Shown here piece by piece: positions 51,352 through 61,035 of a stretch of 64,000 nt of DNA. The DNA comes from Pseudodesulfovibrio sp. Lineage in GTDB: Bacteria > Desulfobacterota > Desulfovibrionia > Desulfovibrionales > Desulfovibrionaceae. The translations under genes were made by a program, and so were the position numbers. Numbering within the stretch: position 1 is the first letter of the stretch; each line of letters begins with the position of its first letter. The notes under the pieces were generated by a model, which searched no databases, had not been told where the DNA came from, and saw nothing but the letters and a program-made list of their open reading frames with translations. The DNA is taken from contig JAEINO010000003.1 in the NCBI GenBank assembly GCA_016342345.1, forward strand, positions 62,001 through 126,000. The letters are read 5' to 3'.

Positions 51352-52104
51352 ATGCGCTTTACCTCCATCTGCATCATCCTTCTTCTCATTTCCGCCTGCA
51401 CCCCGAAGCAGGTACAGGATATTCCATCAGAACCGATTCATGCCAGCTCGCCAACCGAATCGGCTGCCCAGACATGTTCACCAGCAATGATGTCATCCAT
51501 ACGCATTGCAGAAGAAACCACCGGATACGATATTGACATCGAATACCCGGTCCTGTGCTCACCAAAAGCCACCCAGGCCATCCGCGATCACGTGACCCGG
51601 AGCCTGTCTGATTTCAAGATGGAATTCCCCGAACACGACCTTTCCGACTATCCGCACAAACATCAGATGATAACTGAATACGCGATCTGGCTGGCCGGAC
51701 ACGGCAGGCTGGCATCAGTCAAGCTTCAGGAGATGGTCTATACCGGCGGAGCGCACCCGAACAACTGGCCTGTCACATGGGTCTTTGATCTGACAGACGG
51801 ACACGTGCTGACCCTGAATGACATCTTTGTCGACAGACAGGATGCCCTCATTGAAATTGCGGGAATGGTCCGCGACATGCTGGGCAAAAGCCTTGGCGAC
51901 ATGCACGTCGAATCCATGCTTCAGGACGGCAGCACACCAACAACACAAAATTATGCGGACTTCATCCTGAACGACGAAGGGATTGCCTTTTTTTTCGCAC
52001 CATATCAGGTGGCTCCATACGCGTCAGGACAACAGGTCGTGACCATCCCGTATGAACGGCTCGACAAGCATCTCACTCCAGAAATCAAGACGATCCTGCA
52101 CTGA
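51352..52104 (+). CDS. Lipoprotein with DUF4163/DUF3298 (RsiV-like) domain
   Basis: A 250-residue lipoprotein: signal peptide with the LISAC lipobox, a Ser/Pro-rich linker and a periplasmic domain in which the YDIDIEYPVL start, MVYTGGAHPNNWPVTWVFDL (in part) and the FFFAPYQVAPYASGQQVVTI end (in part) match DUF4163 plus DUF3298. The family includes the sensor part of RsiV anti-sigma factors; stand-alone versions are of unknown function. CAGGGAGGC precedes the ATG. Confidence 0.85.
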   Translation: MRFTSICIILLLISACTPKQVQDIPSEPIHASSPTESAAQTCSPAMMSSIRIAEETTGYDIDIEYPVLCSPKATQAIRDHVTRSLSDFKMEFPEHDLSDYPHKHQMITEYAIWLAGHGRLASVKLQEMVYTGGAHPNNWPVTWVFDLTDGHVLTLNDIFVDRQDALIEIAGMVRDMLGKSLGDMHVESMLQDGSTPTTQNYADFILNDEGIAFFFAPYQVAPYASGQQVVTIPYERLDKHLTPEIKTILH

Positions 52105-52123
52105 AAAAAACAGGATTGAAAAC

Positions 52124-53263
52124 CTAGATTTTTTTCAATTCATTTTCGAGCTGAACAAGATATTCGGACAACATGTCAGGCATGATATCGCCCATATGAC
52201 CTATGCGAAAGACCTGCCGACGGCCTGCTTTTTCCATGGCCAGATTGAGTTTCACGTATCCCGGGTCCATGAGATAACCCTTGGCGCGCAGGGCTTCTTT
52301 CACGCCCACCTTGAGCTGCGTCAGGGTCACGCCTTCGGGACAGACCACCGTGGACATGGTTGGCGAACGAAAGCCCTTGGGGGCAAACATCTCAAAACCA
52401 TCCAGGCCTGCAACCCATTTCTCGACCATAGTCCGCATCTCAATATGACGATCGAAACGGTTCTGAATGCCTTCTTCGTTCACGATGCGATCGAGTTGCA
52501 CGTACATCTGATTGGCAAGGGTGCAGTTGGGCGTGGTCAGCGTCTGGTTCTTGCGAGCGCGTTCAAGTTGCCTGATAATATCACTGGAAAAACCCTTGTT
52601 GGTGACCTTCCCGGCTTTTTCCTCGGCCTCTCTGGAAACAAAACCGATACCGAAACCAGCGGGCAGGGCAAGAGATTTCTGGGTGGCCGTGACGTACATG
52701 GCCGCGCCGGAATTAGCGAGATCAAGGTCTGCGCCGCCAAAAATGGAAACACCGTCCACAAGAGGCATGGCTCCGTGCCTGCGGATCAGGGCACAGACCG
52801 CCTTCATGTCGTTGGTAACACCAGTGGACGTCTCGTTGTGCGTAAAGGAAACAACATCCGGCTTGAGGTCAACCAGCTTTCTCTCCAGCACATCCAGATC
52901 AATGGCCTGGCCATAATCGAACTTCAGGTTTTCGGTTTTTTTGCCATTGGCAATCGCTATGTTGTAATACTGATCGCCAAAAGCACCGACAGATACATTC
53001 AGGAGCGTCTCGTCCTCGGCCACCAGAGACCGGATGGACCCTTCCATGGCAGTGGAACCGGACCCCAGAAACAGCACGGACTCATACTTGTCACCCGCAC
53101 CGGCCAACGTGTGAAGATGCTCGCGAATAGGCCCGAAACGAAGTTCGTTCTCGGCATCACGATGCCCGAACTCGGGCAAGAGGGCCGCTTCCTTCACGTC
53201 GTCCCGAATATATGTGGGGCCAGTAATAAAAAGCTTCAAGGGTGCAAAATTCGGCTTGCTCAT
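52124..53263 (-). CDS. Class V aminotransferase (alanine-glyoxylate / serine-pyruvate type)
   Basis: A 379-residue PLP enzyme: N-terminal FITGPTYIRDDV, GSGSTAMEG, HNETSTGVTND and the Schiff-base lysine in TATQKSLALPAG. The C-terminal half ends in RQVFRIGHMGDIMPDML, the family hallmark. It likely moves an amino group between alanine or serine and glyoxylate or pyruvate. Its start faces away from the divergent FAD/Fe-S dehydrogenase, so joint control of glyoxylate/lactate-type metabolism is plausible but unproven. A 457-codon frame on the opposite strand is a shadow. Confidence 0.92.
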   Translation of the reverse strand: MSKPNFAPLKLFITGPTYIRDDVKEAALLPEFGHRDAENELRFGPIREHLHTLAGAGDKYESVLFLGSGSTAMEGSIRSLVAEDETLLNVSVGAFGDQYYNIAIANGKKTENLKFDYGQAIDLDVLERKLVDLKPDVVSFTHNETSTGVTNDMKAVCALIRRHGAMPLVDGVSIFGGADLDLANSGAAMYVTATQKSLALPAGFGIGFVSREAEEKAGKVTNKGFSSDIIRQLERARKNQTLTTPNCTLANQMYVQLDRIVNEEGIQNRFDRHIEMRTMVEKWVAGLDGFEMFAPKGFRSPTMSTVVCPEGVTLTQLKVGVKEALRAKGYLMDPGYVKLNLAMEKAGRRQVFRIGHMGDIMPDMLSEYLVQLENELKKI

Positions 53264-53536
53264 GGCATGTACCTTTCAATGAATGTATCTAAAAAAACAA
53301 TTTCAACCACAATTTCAGGATGCGTCCCCGGTCATATAATGGGATGTTTGCAATGTCCAGACGGACCGGGGTCTCAAAAACCATTTGTCCTTGCCGGCTT
53401 CATCTCGGCCAAAATTCCGATCTGAGAAAGATTCTCACACGCACCTTGCCAACCTCTCTCGAGATTCCTATACTTGATGTTCGCGAGGAAAGCGCATACT
53501 GACTTCCTCTTCGCAACTAATCTGGAGTATAATGAC

Positions 53537-56500
53537 ATGGCCCAACTCGGTCCCCATATTTCCATATCCGACGAACAGCTCATCACCCGTGCCCTGGGCG
53601 TGGTGGACATGGAGCAGTTGGAATACTGGCCTGACGACGTAAGAAAACTCGCATCAAACCTGGCAGCCGAACTCTTTCTGGTGCGCTACAATCCATTCAT
53701 CGACCCTGATCTGGTTCGCAAATCCGTGGAACGGCGACTGAACATGTCCAAGCCGCTGCTCTCCAGGGAATTCGCAAAAATCCTTTCCAACGGAATTGAC
53801 CTCTTCTGGGAAAGTTTTGACGCGGATCAGAAATTCCGGGACAGACTCATCAGCCGACTGCGCCCCGTCATGTCTGCGGAAACCATTGGCGACATGCCCA
53901 ACTGCCGCATAGAATCTGCCACTGACGCTACCGATCTGCGCATGGAACTGCCCATGCTCGTGCTCTTTCCCGAGACCGAAGAGCAAGTTCGCCACATAGT
54001 GCGACTGGGCAACGAAATGGGATTCGGCATCATCCCGCGTGGCGGCGGCACAGGCCTGACAGGCGGGGCTATCCCCGCAGTGGGCCGCTGCGTCATTCTT
54101 TCGCTCTCACGCTTCAAGAAAATCATCGACATCAATCCCGAGAACATGTCCCTGACAGCCCAATCCGGTGTCATCACCCTTGATGCCATCAAGGCCGCAG
54201 CCGAGCAGAACATGCTCTTCACCGTGGACCCGGCTTCCAAGAGTGCCTCATCTCTGGGCGGCAACATTTCCGAAAACTCCGGCGGCCCCTTTGCCTTTGA
54301 ATACGGCACCACCATCGATTGCATCCTGAGCTACCGCATGGTCATGCCCGATGGAAACCTCATCGAGGTTCGCCGCAAGGATCACCCGCGCCACAAGATA
54401 TACACCGATGAAATCGCATCCTTTGAAGTATTCGACGAGAACGGCAAGCACATCGACACAGTGAATCTGGACGGCGGAGAGATACGCGGTGCAGGACTGG
54501 GCAAAGACGTCTCCAACAAGTATCTGGGCGGACTGCCCGGCGTGCAGAAGGAAGGCGTTGACGGCATCATCACCGAAACAAGCTTCATCTGCCATCCCAC
54601 CCCTTCGCATTCCCGGACCCTGTGCCTGGAGTTCTATGGCCGGTCCATGAAAAACGCCATGTACGTCATCAAGGACGTGGTCGGATTGCGCGACAAGATC
54701 CGGGATGAAGGCGATCTGGTCAAGATTTCCGCACTTGAGGAGTTCGGCCCAAAATACGTGCAGGCCATTGAATATCAGGCCAAGTCCACCCAGTATGAAG
54801 GCGATCCCATTTCCGTGCTCATCCTTCAGCTCGACTCCGACAATCAGGACGCTCTGGACGCGGCGAGCCAAACCATCGTTGCCCTGGCCCAGCCCTACGA
54901 GGGCGTGGACATATTCACTGCCCGCGACGACAAGGAAGCCGAACTGTTCTGGGAGGATCGCCACAAGCTGTCCGCCATATCCAAACGCACCTCAGGCTTC
55001 AAGATCAATGAGGACGTGGTCATCCCGCTGGAGATCATTCCGGATTTCTCCGACTTTCTCGAAGACCTGAATCTCATCTATCTCGCAAAAATATACCGCA
55101 AGACCCTGCACAAGGTCCGCGACATGGATATCGTCAATTATGACGACCCGGACATAACCGAAGCTCTCTCACGCGCCCGTTCACTCATCAACGGTGAAAT
55201 AACGGCACGAGACATGTCCGACCAGGAACAGGAAGCCCAATGCCGGTTCCTGTTCGTCAAGCTGCGCGAGTCCTATCCCAAACTCGACCGCGAGATCAAA
55301 GCCTTGTGGAACGAAATGCAGGCCAAGCGCATCGTCATTGCCAACCACATGCATGCGGGCGATGGCAACTGCCACGTCAACCTGCCGGTCAACTCCAACG
55401 ACCCGGAGATGCTTGCCTCAGCCCACGAAGCCGCCGAAGTGGTCATGAAAAAGGTGCTCGAATTCAAAGGTGAAGTCTCTGGCGAACACGGCATCGGCAT
55501 CACCAAGATCGCCTTTCTGGGCAAAGAAAAAATCGAGGCACTGGCCACTTACAAGAAGAAAGTGGACCCGAACAACATCCTCAATCCAGGCAAGCTGGTG
55601 CAACGCGATCTGCCAAGCATCCCGTTCACCTTCTCGTTCAACCGGCTCATACAGGACCTCGAAAAAACAGCTCTCAGGGACAAGGAAGCCCTCATGGGCC
55701 TGCTGCGCAACATCCAGACCTGCACCCGCTGCGGCAAATGCAAACAGGTCTGCCCCATGTATCATCCGGCCAAGGGGTTGATGTACCATCCGCGCAACAA
55801 AAACATCAGCCTGGGCGCACTCATCGAGGGTCTCTACTACTCGCAAATCCAGACTGGCGAACCAGCACCAGACCTCCTGCGGCAGCTTCAGGAACTCATC
55901 GATCACTGCACGGCCTGCGGCAAATGCACTGCCATCTGCCCCGTGAAAATCGATTCGGCAGGAGCCGCACTCTCAATGCGTTCCTTCCTGGATTCCAAAG
56001 GGAAATCCGGCCATCCGATCAAACAGATCATTCTGAAAAATCTTGCCAAAAAACCGGCGAGCAGCCTCCCCATCACGGCCAAGATTCTCTCCGTAGGACA
56101 GACCGTGCAGGCCAAAACGCTCGGCATGATTCCGGCCCGATGGATATCGCGCATTGAAACTCCGATGGTCAAAAGCCGCACCCCGCATATTGATTTCAAG
56201 AACCTGTCCGAAGAACTGGAACTCGATTCAGGCTCAATCTTCAAGAGCCACACGGCCAAACGCAACGACACAGTGCTCTACTTCCCGGGTTGCGGTGCAT
56301 CGCTGTTTTCGCGCTCCATAGGCATGGCCACGATCTATCTACTGCTCAAATCGGACGTGAACATAGTCATGCCAGACCACCACATGTGCTGCGGTTATCC
56401 GCTGCTTTCCAGTGGCTGCGAGGAATCCTACAAAACCAACCGCCACCGTAACATTCAAGAATTCCTGGACCTGCTGGTCAAGACAGGAAAGGCAGGCCTC

Positions 56501-57064
56501 AAGGCCACCACCCTGCTCACTGCCTGCGGAACCTGCCGCGAATCCCTGGAAACCTACGATTTCTCGGACGAACCCGTTGAACCGCTCAAGCATATGGATG
56601 TGGTCCAATTTCTCATGGACCGCCTGCCAGCCACTCATCAGGCAGAGGATGTGCTCTATCATGCCGCCTGCCACGCCGAATGGGTGGACGCCCCGAAAAT
56701 CAAGGCCGCCGAGATATATCGCTCCGGGCTTGAGAAACTGACCAACGCAAACATCGCCCTCTCCCCTGGCTGCTGTGGCGAGTCCGGCCTCGGCGCATTG
56801 ACCAGCCCGGCCATCTACAACCGTCTGCGTGATCACAAGCAGGATCAGTTGACCTCCGATCTCGGCACGGACAAGCACAAACCCATCGTGGTCGGGTGCC
56901 CGTCCTGCAAGGTCGGCATTAAAAGATCCATGCTTCAGATGAAACGATCCAACCGCGTCATCCACACCGTCGAATACCTGGCTGAGTGCATAGGCGGAAA
57001 AAAATGGCGAAAAGAATTGAAGGAACTGCTGAAGGCAGTTGAAAGGAAGGGAGCCGATAACTAG
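53537..57064 (+). CDS. Large FAD/Fe-S D-lactate or glycolate-type dehydrogenase
   Basis: A 1175-residue fusion of GlcD-type and GlcF-type units. N-terminal FAD_binding_4 domain (PRGGGTGLTGGAIPA; NISENSGGPFAFEYGTT), C-terminal FAD-oxidase domain (NHMHAGDGNCHVN; GEVSGEHGIGITK), then two [4Fe-4S] motifs (CTRCGKCKQVCP and CTACGKCTAICP) and two CCG modules (CCGYPLLSSGC, with TACGTCRESLE; HAACHAEW, with SPGCCGESG). It oxidises a 2-hydroxy acid, most likely D-lactate given the energy metabolism of these bacteria, and passes electrons through the clusters to a membrane or soluble carrier. The start MAQLGPHISISD at 53537 is chosen over a 21-codon extension. Terminator follows. Confidence 0.92.
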   Translation: MAQLGPHISISDEQLITRALGVVDMEQLEYWPDDVRKLASNLAAELFLVRYNPFIDPDLVRKSVERRLNMSKPLLSREFAKILSNGIDLFWESFDADQKFRDRLISRLRPVMSAETIGDMPNCRIESATDATDLRMELPMLVLFPETEEQVRHIVRLGNEMGFGIIPRGGGTGLTGGAIPAVGRCVILSLSRFKKIIDINPENMSLTAQSGVITLDAIKAAAEQNMLFTVDPASKSASSLGGNISENSGGPFAFEYGTTIDCILSYRMVMPDGNLIEVRRKDHPRHKIYTDEIASFEVFDENGKHIDTVNLDGGEIRGAGLGKDVSNKYLGGLPGVQKEGVDGIITETSFICHPTPSHSRTLCLEFYGRSMKNAMYVIKDVVGLRDKIRDEGDLVKISALEEFGPKYVQAIEYQAKSTQYEGDPISVLILQLDSDNQDALDAASQTIVALAQPYEGVDIFTARDDKEAELFWEDRHKLSAISKRTSGFKINEDVVIPLEIIPDFSDFLEDLNLIYLAKIYRKTLHKVRDMDIVNYDDPDITEALSRARSLINGEITARDMSDQEQEAQCRFLFVKLRESYPKLDREIKALWNEMQAKRIVIANHMHAGDGNCHVNLPVNSNDPEMLASAHEAAEVVMKKVLEFKGEVSGEHGIGITKIAFLGKEKIEALATYKKKVDPNNILNPGKLVQRDLPSIPFTFSFNRLIQDLEKTALRDKEALMGLLRNIQTCTRCGKCKQVCPMYHPAKGLMYHPRNKNISLGALIEGLYYSQIQTGEPAPDLLRQLQELIDHCTACGKCTAICPVKIDSAGAALSMRSFLDSKGKSGHPIKQIILKNLAKKPASSLPITAKILSVGQTVQAKTLGMIPARWISRIETPMVKSRTPHIDFKNLSEELELDSGSIFKSHTAKRNDTVLYFPGCGASLFSRSIGMATIYLLLKSDVNIVMPDHHMCCGYPLLSSGCEESYKTNRHRNIQEFLDLLVKTGKAGLKATTLLTACGTCRESLETYDFSDEPVEPLKHMDVVQFLMDRLPATHQAEDVLYHAACHAEWVDAPKIKAAEIYRSGLEKLTNANIALSPGCCGESGLGALTSPAIYNRLRDHKQDQLTSDLGTDKHKPIVVGCPSCKVGIKRSMLQMKRSNRVIHTVEYLAECIGGKKWRKELKELLKAVERKGADN

Positions 57065-57078
57065 GCTCAATTTACCTA

Positions 57079-57122
57079 TAAATCAGAAAAGCCGCCTACA
57101 AAGGCGGCTTTTCTGATTTATA
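57079..57122 (+). terminator. Bidirectional terminator after the FAD/Fe-S dehydrogenase
   Basis: ATAAATCAGAAAAGCCGCC pairs perfectly with GGCGGCTTTTCTGATTTAT around a TACAAA loop. It has a T run in the lower stem on either strand. Confidence 0.92.
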
Positions 57123-57204
57123 ATACTCCCACCTCCCGTCAAGTGAGAATATTTCCCAAATAGAGGATCAAGGAAACCCATACAGAATACGTTTGAGGTA
57201 CACC

Positions 57205-58110
57205 ATGTCGCCCAACTCCGTGCAACTTTATGATCTGGTCAATCCAAAGGACAATGACAAGATCCTGACTGAACTTCTGGAAATTGCGGACCTCTGCAAA
57301 TTCAAGAACAAGGCAATAAAAGCCATCACCGAGACACATAACGATATCGTCAATCTCTTTAACGGCAAGTACAAGGGATACAGGGCGTCCAACGCCAAAT
57401 ATCACAACCTGGAACACACCTGCTCGGTCGTAATGTCCACCGCCAGATTGCTGCACGGCTGCATCGTCAACAAATTTGCGATCATCAATGAAACCAACTT
57501 CACCCTTGGCATCATCTCCGCCTATTTCCACGATACAGGCATGATACAAGAGGAAGGGGACACTGTCGGGACAGGGGCCAAATACACCATCGGACATGAA
57601 CAACGAAGCATCAATTTCATGACCAAATATATGCTATCAAAGGGTTATTCCGACACTGACATTCGATTGTGCTCCGAGGCCATCCAAAGCACCAAACTGA
57701 ACACACCTCCGTCCAAAATCAAATTTTCAAACATGTATTCGGAAATGATCGGCAGAATCGTTGGCAGTGCCGATCTCATAGCCCAAATCGCGGACAGGAC
57801 CTATCTGGAAAAACTGAACCTGCTTTTTGCCGAATTCCACGAAGCCAGACTACCCGGCTTTAACACGGAACTGGACTTGCTCAAACAGACCGAGGATTTC
57901 TATACCAAAATCGCAAGAAAACGGCTGAACGAGGATTTCGGCGGAATTCATCGCCACCTAAAAGCCCATTTCAACCACAAATGGAATATTGACAAGGATT
58001 TGTACACCCAGGCCATAGAGGCAAATGTCAGCTATATCCGCAATCTCGTTGAGACCTGCAAAGACGACTATGACTGCTACATGGAAAACCTGCGCCGAAC
58101 CCTGGACTGA
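57205..58110 (+). CDS. HD-domain phosphohydrolase-like protein
   Basis: A 301-residue soluble protein. YHNLEHTCSVVMSTARLLHG and AYFHDTGMI supply the H...HD residues of a metal-dependent HD phosphohydrolase, and a later SADLIAQIADRTYLE segment fits the distal Asp. Not an HD-GYP (no GYP motif). Likely hydrolyses a nucleotide or cyclic nucleotide; the substrate is unknown. GAGGTACACC precedes the ATG at 57205. Confidence 0.85.
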   Translation: MSPNSVQLYDLVNPKDNDKILTELLEIADLCKFKNKAIKAITETHNDIVNLFNGKYKGYRASNAKYHNLEHTCSVVMSTARLLHGCIVNKFAIINETNFTLGIISAYFHDTGMIQEEGDTVGTGAKYTIGHEQRSINFMTKYMLSKGYSDTDIRLCSEAIQSTKLNTPPSKIKFSNMYSEMIGRIVGSADLIAQIADRTYLEKLNLLFAEFHEARLPGFNTELDLLKQTEDFYTKIARKRLNEDFGGIHRHLKAHFNHKWNIDKDLYTQAIEANVSYIRNLVETCKDDYDCYMENLRRTLD

Positions 58111-58180
58111 TTTTCACCGATTCAGAAGAATTGAGCTGACATATAAAAACAGCAAACCGCTTTTCACAATAAACAACACG

Positions 58181-58208
58181 AAAAAACCGCCAGAAGAGGC
58201 GGTTTTTC
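58181..58208 (+). terminator. Bidirectional terminator between convergent genes
   Basis: AAAAAACCGCC and GGCGGTTTTT pair around AGAAGA, with T runs on both strands. It serves the HD gene on the plus strand and the DUF2235 gene on the minus strand. Confidence 0.9.
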
Positions 58209-58231
58209 CATATCAATCATGTATCAGTCTT

Positions 58232-59257
58232 TTATTTTGGACCCAAGACATCCTTCAAATTAGACGGTTTGTAACTCGGATCATTCTCGTATTTATCTTT
58301 CAGGGACGGGTGAATGAATTCATTGGTATTCTCACCCTTCATGACCGGACGATGATAGGCGGGTATAACCTTGAAAAAGCCCTTCCACGACTCCTGGGGC
58401 TTCTCCATGGGATCAGCCTTGAGAGCCGGTTTGAATGACGAAAAGGCAAGACCGCACTGTTTGGCTTTCTCAACCATCCACTTCAGGGCAGCATTTGACA
58501 GACCGGTTACGGGATATCCTCCGCCAATATTGGAATGAACGCCTGCAAACCAGGCTTGTTCCAAAGTCTGTGTCTTGAGAGCCGATTTCCCCTGAACCCA
58601 GAGGCATTCCTTGAAATTTCTTCGTTTTTCATCAACAGAAACAGCGTGAAAGGCATTTTCAATCGTCGAACTCAACCCTGTATCGTGAAATGTGTTCAGC
58701 AGACTCAAAGGACTTTTGCCCCAAATGGGATTTCCCAGCGCGCCAACAGTATCCCATACGCCTATGAATTTGACAGACACAATGTCGGCCACTGCATATG
58801 TCCTGCGGAATAATGTCGCCTCCAACTCCCTGGGAGTTGCTCCCTTCCTCCTCGAACGATACAGCTTGTATGCCTTGCCCACCTGATCAATGGCTTCGGG
58901 CCTGAGAAGTCCGGAATTACGAATCAGTCCTGCCAAGCTGCGAACCGTGAATGCTCCTCGACTGAAACCGAATAAAAAAAGCTCATCCCCGGGCTCATAT
59001 GTGCGAATAAGATACCGATAAGCATCAAGGATATTTCTGGAAAGACCAGTGCCAGTTACCCCTTCCCAAACACGCTGTCCCGGTCCCCCGCTTGAGCCGA
59101 CACCCGGATCATAGAACATTACCTGCTCCACGCCCTTGGTATCAGCAGCCTTGACCGCCTGAGCCACCTTGACCACATTGGTGGCACACGGCACACCATC
59201 AACTGTCTCGTCCGGCGAGTTCCAGGTACCGTCACAACAAATCACGATTTTTTTCAT
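58232..59257 (-). CDS. DUF2235 alpha/beta-hydrolase (Tle1-like)
   Basis: A 341-residue protein: KKIVICCDGTWNSPDE at the N-terminus, FLFGFSRGAFTVRSLAG with the GxSxG nucleophile (GFSRG), and IGVWDTVGALG for the acid. DUF2235 proteins are lipase-like hydrolases, and the type VI secretion phospholipase effectors Tle1 belong to this fold. There is no signal peptide and no VgrG, PAAR or immunity gene next to it, so an effector role is not supported; a housekeeping hydrolase is equally likely. The start at 59257 has GGGGAG upstream. Confidence 0.85.
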   Translation of the reverse strand: MKKIVICCDGTWNSPDETVDGVPCATNVVKVAQAVKAADTKGVEQVMFYDPGVGSSGGPGQRVWEGVTGTGLSRNILDAYRYLIRTYEPGDELFLFGFSRGAFTVRSLAGLIRNSGLLRPEAIDQVGKAYKLYRSRRKGATPRELEATLFRRTYAVADIVSVKFIGVWDTVGALGNPIWGKSPLSLLNTFHDTGLSSTIENAFHAVSVDEKRRNFKECLWVQGKSALKTQTLEQAWFAGVHSNIGGGYPVTGLSNAALKWMVEKAKQCGLAFSSFKPALKADPMEKPQESWKGFFKVIPAYHRPVMKGENTNEFIHPSLKDKYENDPSYKPSNLKDVLGPK

Positions 59258-59306
59258 GTCACCACTCCCCTTTTCCGGCATTGCATACAAAGAACAAGTA
59301 TTAAAT

Positions 59307-59337
59307 TCTATACACGATATTTTGACATTTCGTCAAA
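59307..59337 (-). promoter_or_regulatory. Promoter with palindromic operator for the DUF2235 gene
   Basis: On the minus strand TTGACG, 18 nt and TATAGA form a candidate promoter. The -35 region is part of TTTGAC-ATTTC-GTCAAA (59321-59337), a perfect 6-bp palindrome. A repressor bound there would block the promoter. Confidence 0.4.
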
Positions 59338-59437
59338 CAATGCAAAAATAACGAACAAATACTTTTCCTCGCCATGATTGCGATACGCCAATTGCCAAGA
59401 ATCTGCGGCCATGGCATAACTCTATCAAGGAGTGTGC

Positions 59438-60505
59438 ATGGAAAAAATAGTCGAAACCATCCTCACCAACCTGCCTGTGGGGCTGTTCATTCTTGACTCC
59501 AAAGGGACCATAATTGAAGCCAACCCCTCGGCATGCCGAATTCTAGGCTGCCCAATCGAAGGATTTGTGGGCAACAATTGGGGCGATATCTTCCTGTCCC
59601 AGGAACAGAACTCGGAATTCAACGGAGTGGTTCTGGATGCCATCCAGAAGGAAACACCAACGATCAAGCGAATCACGCCCTATCAGGCTCCAGATGGTAC
59701 AAAAAGATACCTCTCGGTCATTTCATCGGCCGAGCGGGAAAACGGAAAAATCAAGGCCATAGTTGTGCTCATTGAAGATTTGACAGATCTGTACCGCATG
59801 CATGACCGCGAAAAAACCATCCTGGAACAAAACCACAAGCTTGCCGATCAGCGAGCCAACAGCCTGATTGCATTTGCCCGTTCCGTGGCCCACCAGATCA
59901 GAAATCCGATCATGTCCATTGCCGGATTCGCCCGCCTGCTCGAACGCAAGGCAAATATCATCGCACGCGAGCCGCTTGAGGCCATCACCGAAGAAACCAG
60001 AAAACTCGAAACCATCGTCCGGGCCGTATCCGAATACAGCCAGATCACCCAGGGAAAAGTCTCGTCAATAAATCTGTGGGTACTTATCGAAGAAGCCAAA
60101 AAACGAATAGGCAACCATCCCTTAATCAAGGATCAACAGATCAAATGGAAGACCGAATGTCCAGATATGAACATCAAGGCTGACCGGGATCTCATGGCGC
60201 AGGCTCTCTCCGAACTGTTCCTGAATAGCGTGGAATTCACCGACTCAGAAATCAGCATCAGAATATGCGCCAGAGAAGAAAATCAAGACATACATATTTC
60301 AGTCACCGACTCCGGCTCGGGCTTCACTCCTGATGGCCTCAAGATGGCCTTTGATCCATTTTTTACCACAAAAACCGTAGGGGCCGGCATGGGACTGACG
60401 CGAACCAAGCGCATCGTGAACGAACATCAGGGAAACGTCAGCATCGAAAACACCCCAAACAACGGCGCACGGGTGACGATATCGCTACCTATCAATTCTT
60501 TCTGA
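59438..60505 (+). CDS. PAS-domain sensor histidine kinase
   Basis: A 355-residue soluble kinase with no membrane segment. N-terminal PAS domain (about residues 5-115; LPVGLFILDSKGTIIEANPS), then the dimerisation/phosphoacceptor helix with ARSVAHQIRNPIMSIAGFAR (His in HQIRNP), and the ATPase domain: N box LSELFLNSVEF, G1 DSGSGFTPDG, and GAGMGLTRTKRIV. AAGGAGTGTGC precedes the ATG at 59438. No response regulator is adjacent, so it is an orphan. Confidence 0.92.
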   Translation: MEKIVETILTNLPVGLFILDSKGTIIEANPSACRILGCPIEGFVGNNWGDIFLSQEQNSEFNGVVLDAIQKETPTIKRITPYQAPDGTKRYLSVISSAERENGKIKAIVVLIEDLTDLYRMHDREKTILEQNHKLADQRANSLIAFARSVAHQIRNPIMSIAGFARLLERKANIIAREPLEAITEETRKLETIVRAVSEYSQITQGKVSSINLWVLIEEAKKRIGNHPLIKDQQIKWKTECPDMNIKADRDLMAQALSELFLNSVEFTDSEISIRICAREENQDIHISVTDSGSGFTPDGLKMAFDPFFTTKTVGAGMGLTRTKRIVNEHQGNVSIENTPNNGARVTISLPINSF

Positions 60506-60585
60506 CACAAATTCACCTACTTTTATATTGACCCGGAAGCGTTCACGTGCTTTTTTCCCAACATGGAATTCAAGCGGAGACAGAC

Positions 60586-60621
60586 ATGATCATTTCACAC
60601 CCTGACAGAGACTTCTGCTAG
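60586..60621 (+). CDS. 11-codon leader ORF ending in the ruvX start
   Basis: MIISHPDRDFC followed by TAG and then at once by the ruvX ATG, all in one frame. GCGGAG lies 6 nt before its ATG, while ruvX has no ribosome binding site of its own. Translation of ruvX probably depends on ribosomes that stop at this TAG and restart. Confidence 0.4.
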   Translation: MIISHPDRDFC

Positions 60622-61035
60622 ATGCGGGCTCTGGGCATCGATTTCGGCCTCAAGCGGGTGGGCCTGTCCGTAAGCGACCGTACCGGCACGCTGGTGTCAC
60701 CGTACAAAACGATTGAACGCACCAGTCGCAACGCCCTCTTCGAGGAACTCACCGAAATCATACAAACAGAAACTATCGAAGCCATCGTGGTCGGACTACC
60801 TCTGGCCCTGAGCGGCGAGGACACCCTGACCACCCGCCAGGCGCGGAATTTTGCCGAAAGCCTGGGGCGAAGGACCGACCTTCCCATCCACATGATGGAC
60901 GAACGACTGACCTCGGCAGAAGCCGAAGAAGAATTGAATGCCGCCGGTCTTCGCGGCAAAAAACGCAAGATGGCCCTGGATAGCCAGGCCGCCGTCATTA
61001 TTTTACGCTCATGGCTCGAAAGCAAACAATCCTAA
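60622..61035 (+). CDS. ruvX: RuvX/YqgF, pre-16S rRNA nuclease
   Basis: A 137-residue RNase H-fold nuclease that trims the 5' end of 16S rRNA (formerly assigned as Holliday junction resolvase). Signature residues: ALGIDFGLKRVGLSVSD, VVGLPLALSGED, and DERLTSAEAEE with the catalytic Asp. The end overlaps the next gene by 25 nt, so the two are translationally coupled. Confidence 0.94.
   Translation: MRALGIDFGLKRVGLSVSDRTGTLVSPYKTIERTSRNALFEELTEIIQTETIEAIVVGLPLALSGEDTLTTRQARNFAESLGRRTDLPIHMMDERLTSAEAEEELNAAGLRGKKRKMALDSQAAVIILRSWLESKQS

Noticed and set aside
52052-53425. 457-codon frame antisense to the class V aminotransferase
   Set aside because: It is the mirror of a high-GC3 coding region and shows no family motif; the aminotransferase on the other strand is unambiguous.
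58232-59257. Type VI secretion effector module around the DUF2235 protein
   Set aside because: No VgrG, PAAR, Hcp or immunity gene is adjacent; only the hydrolase family is supported.
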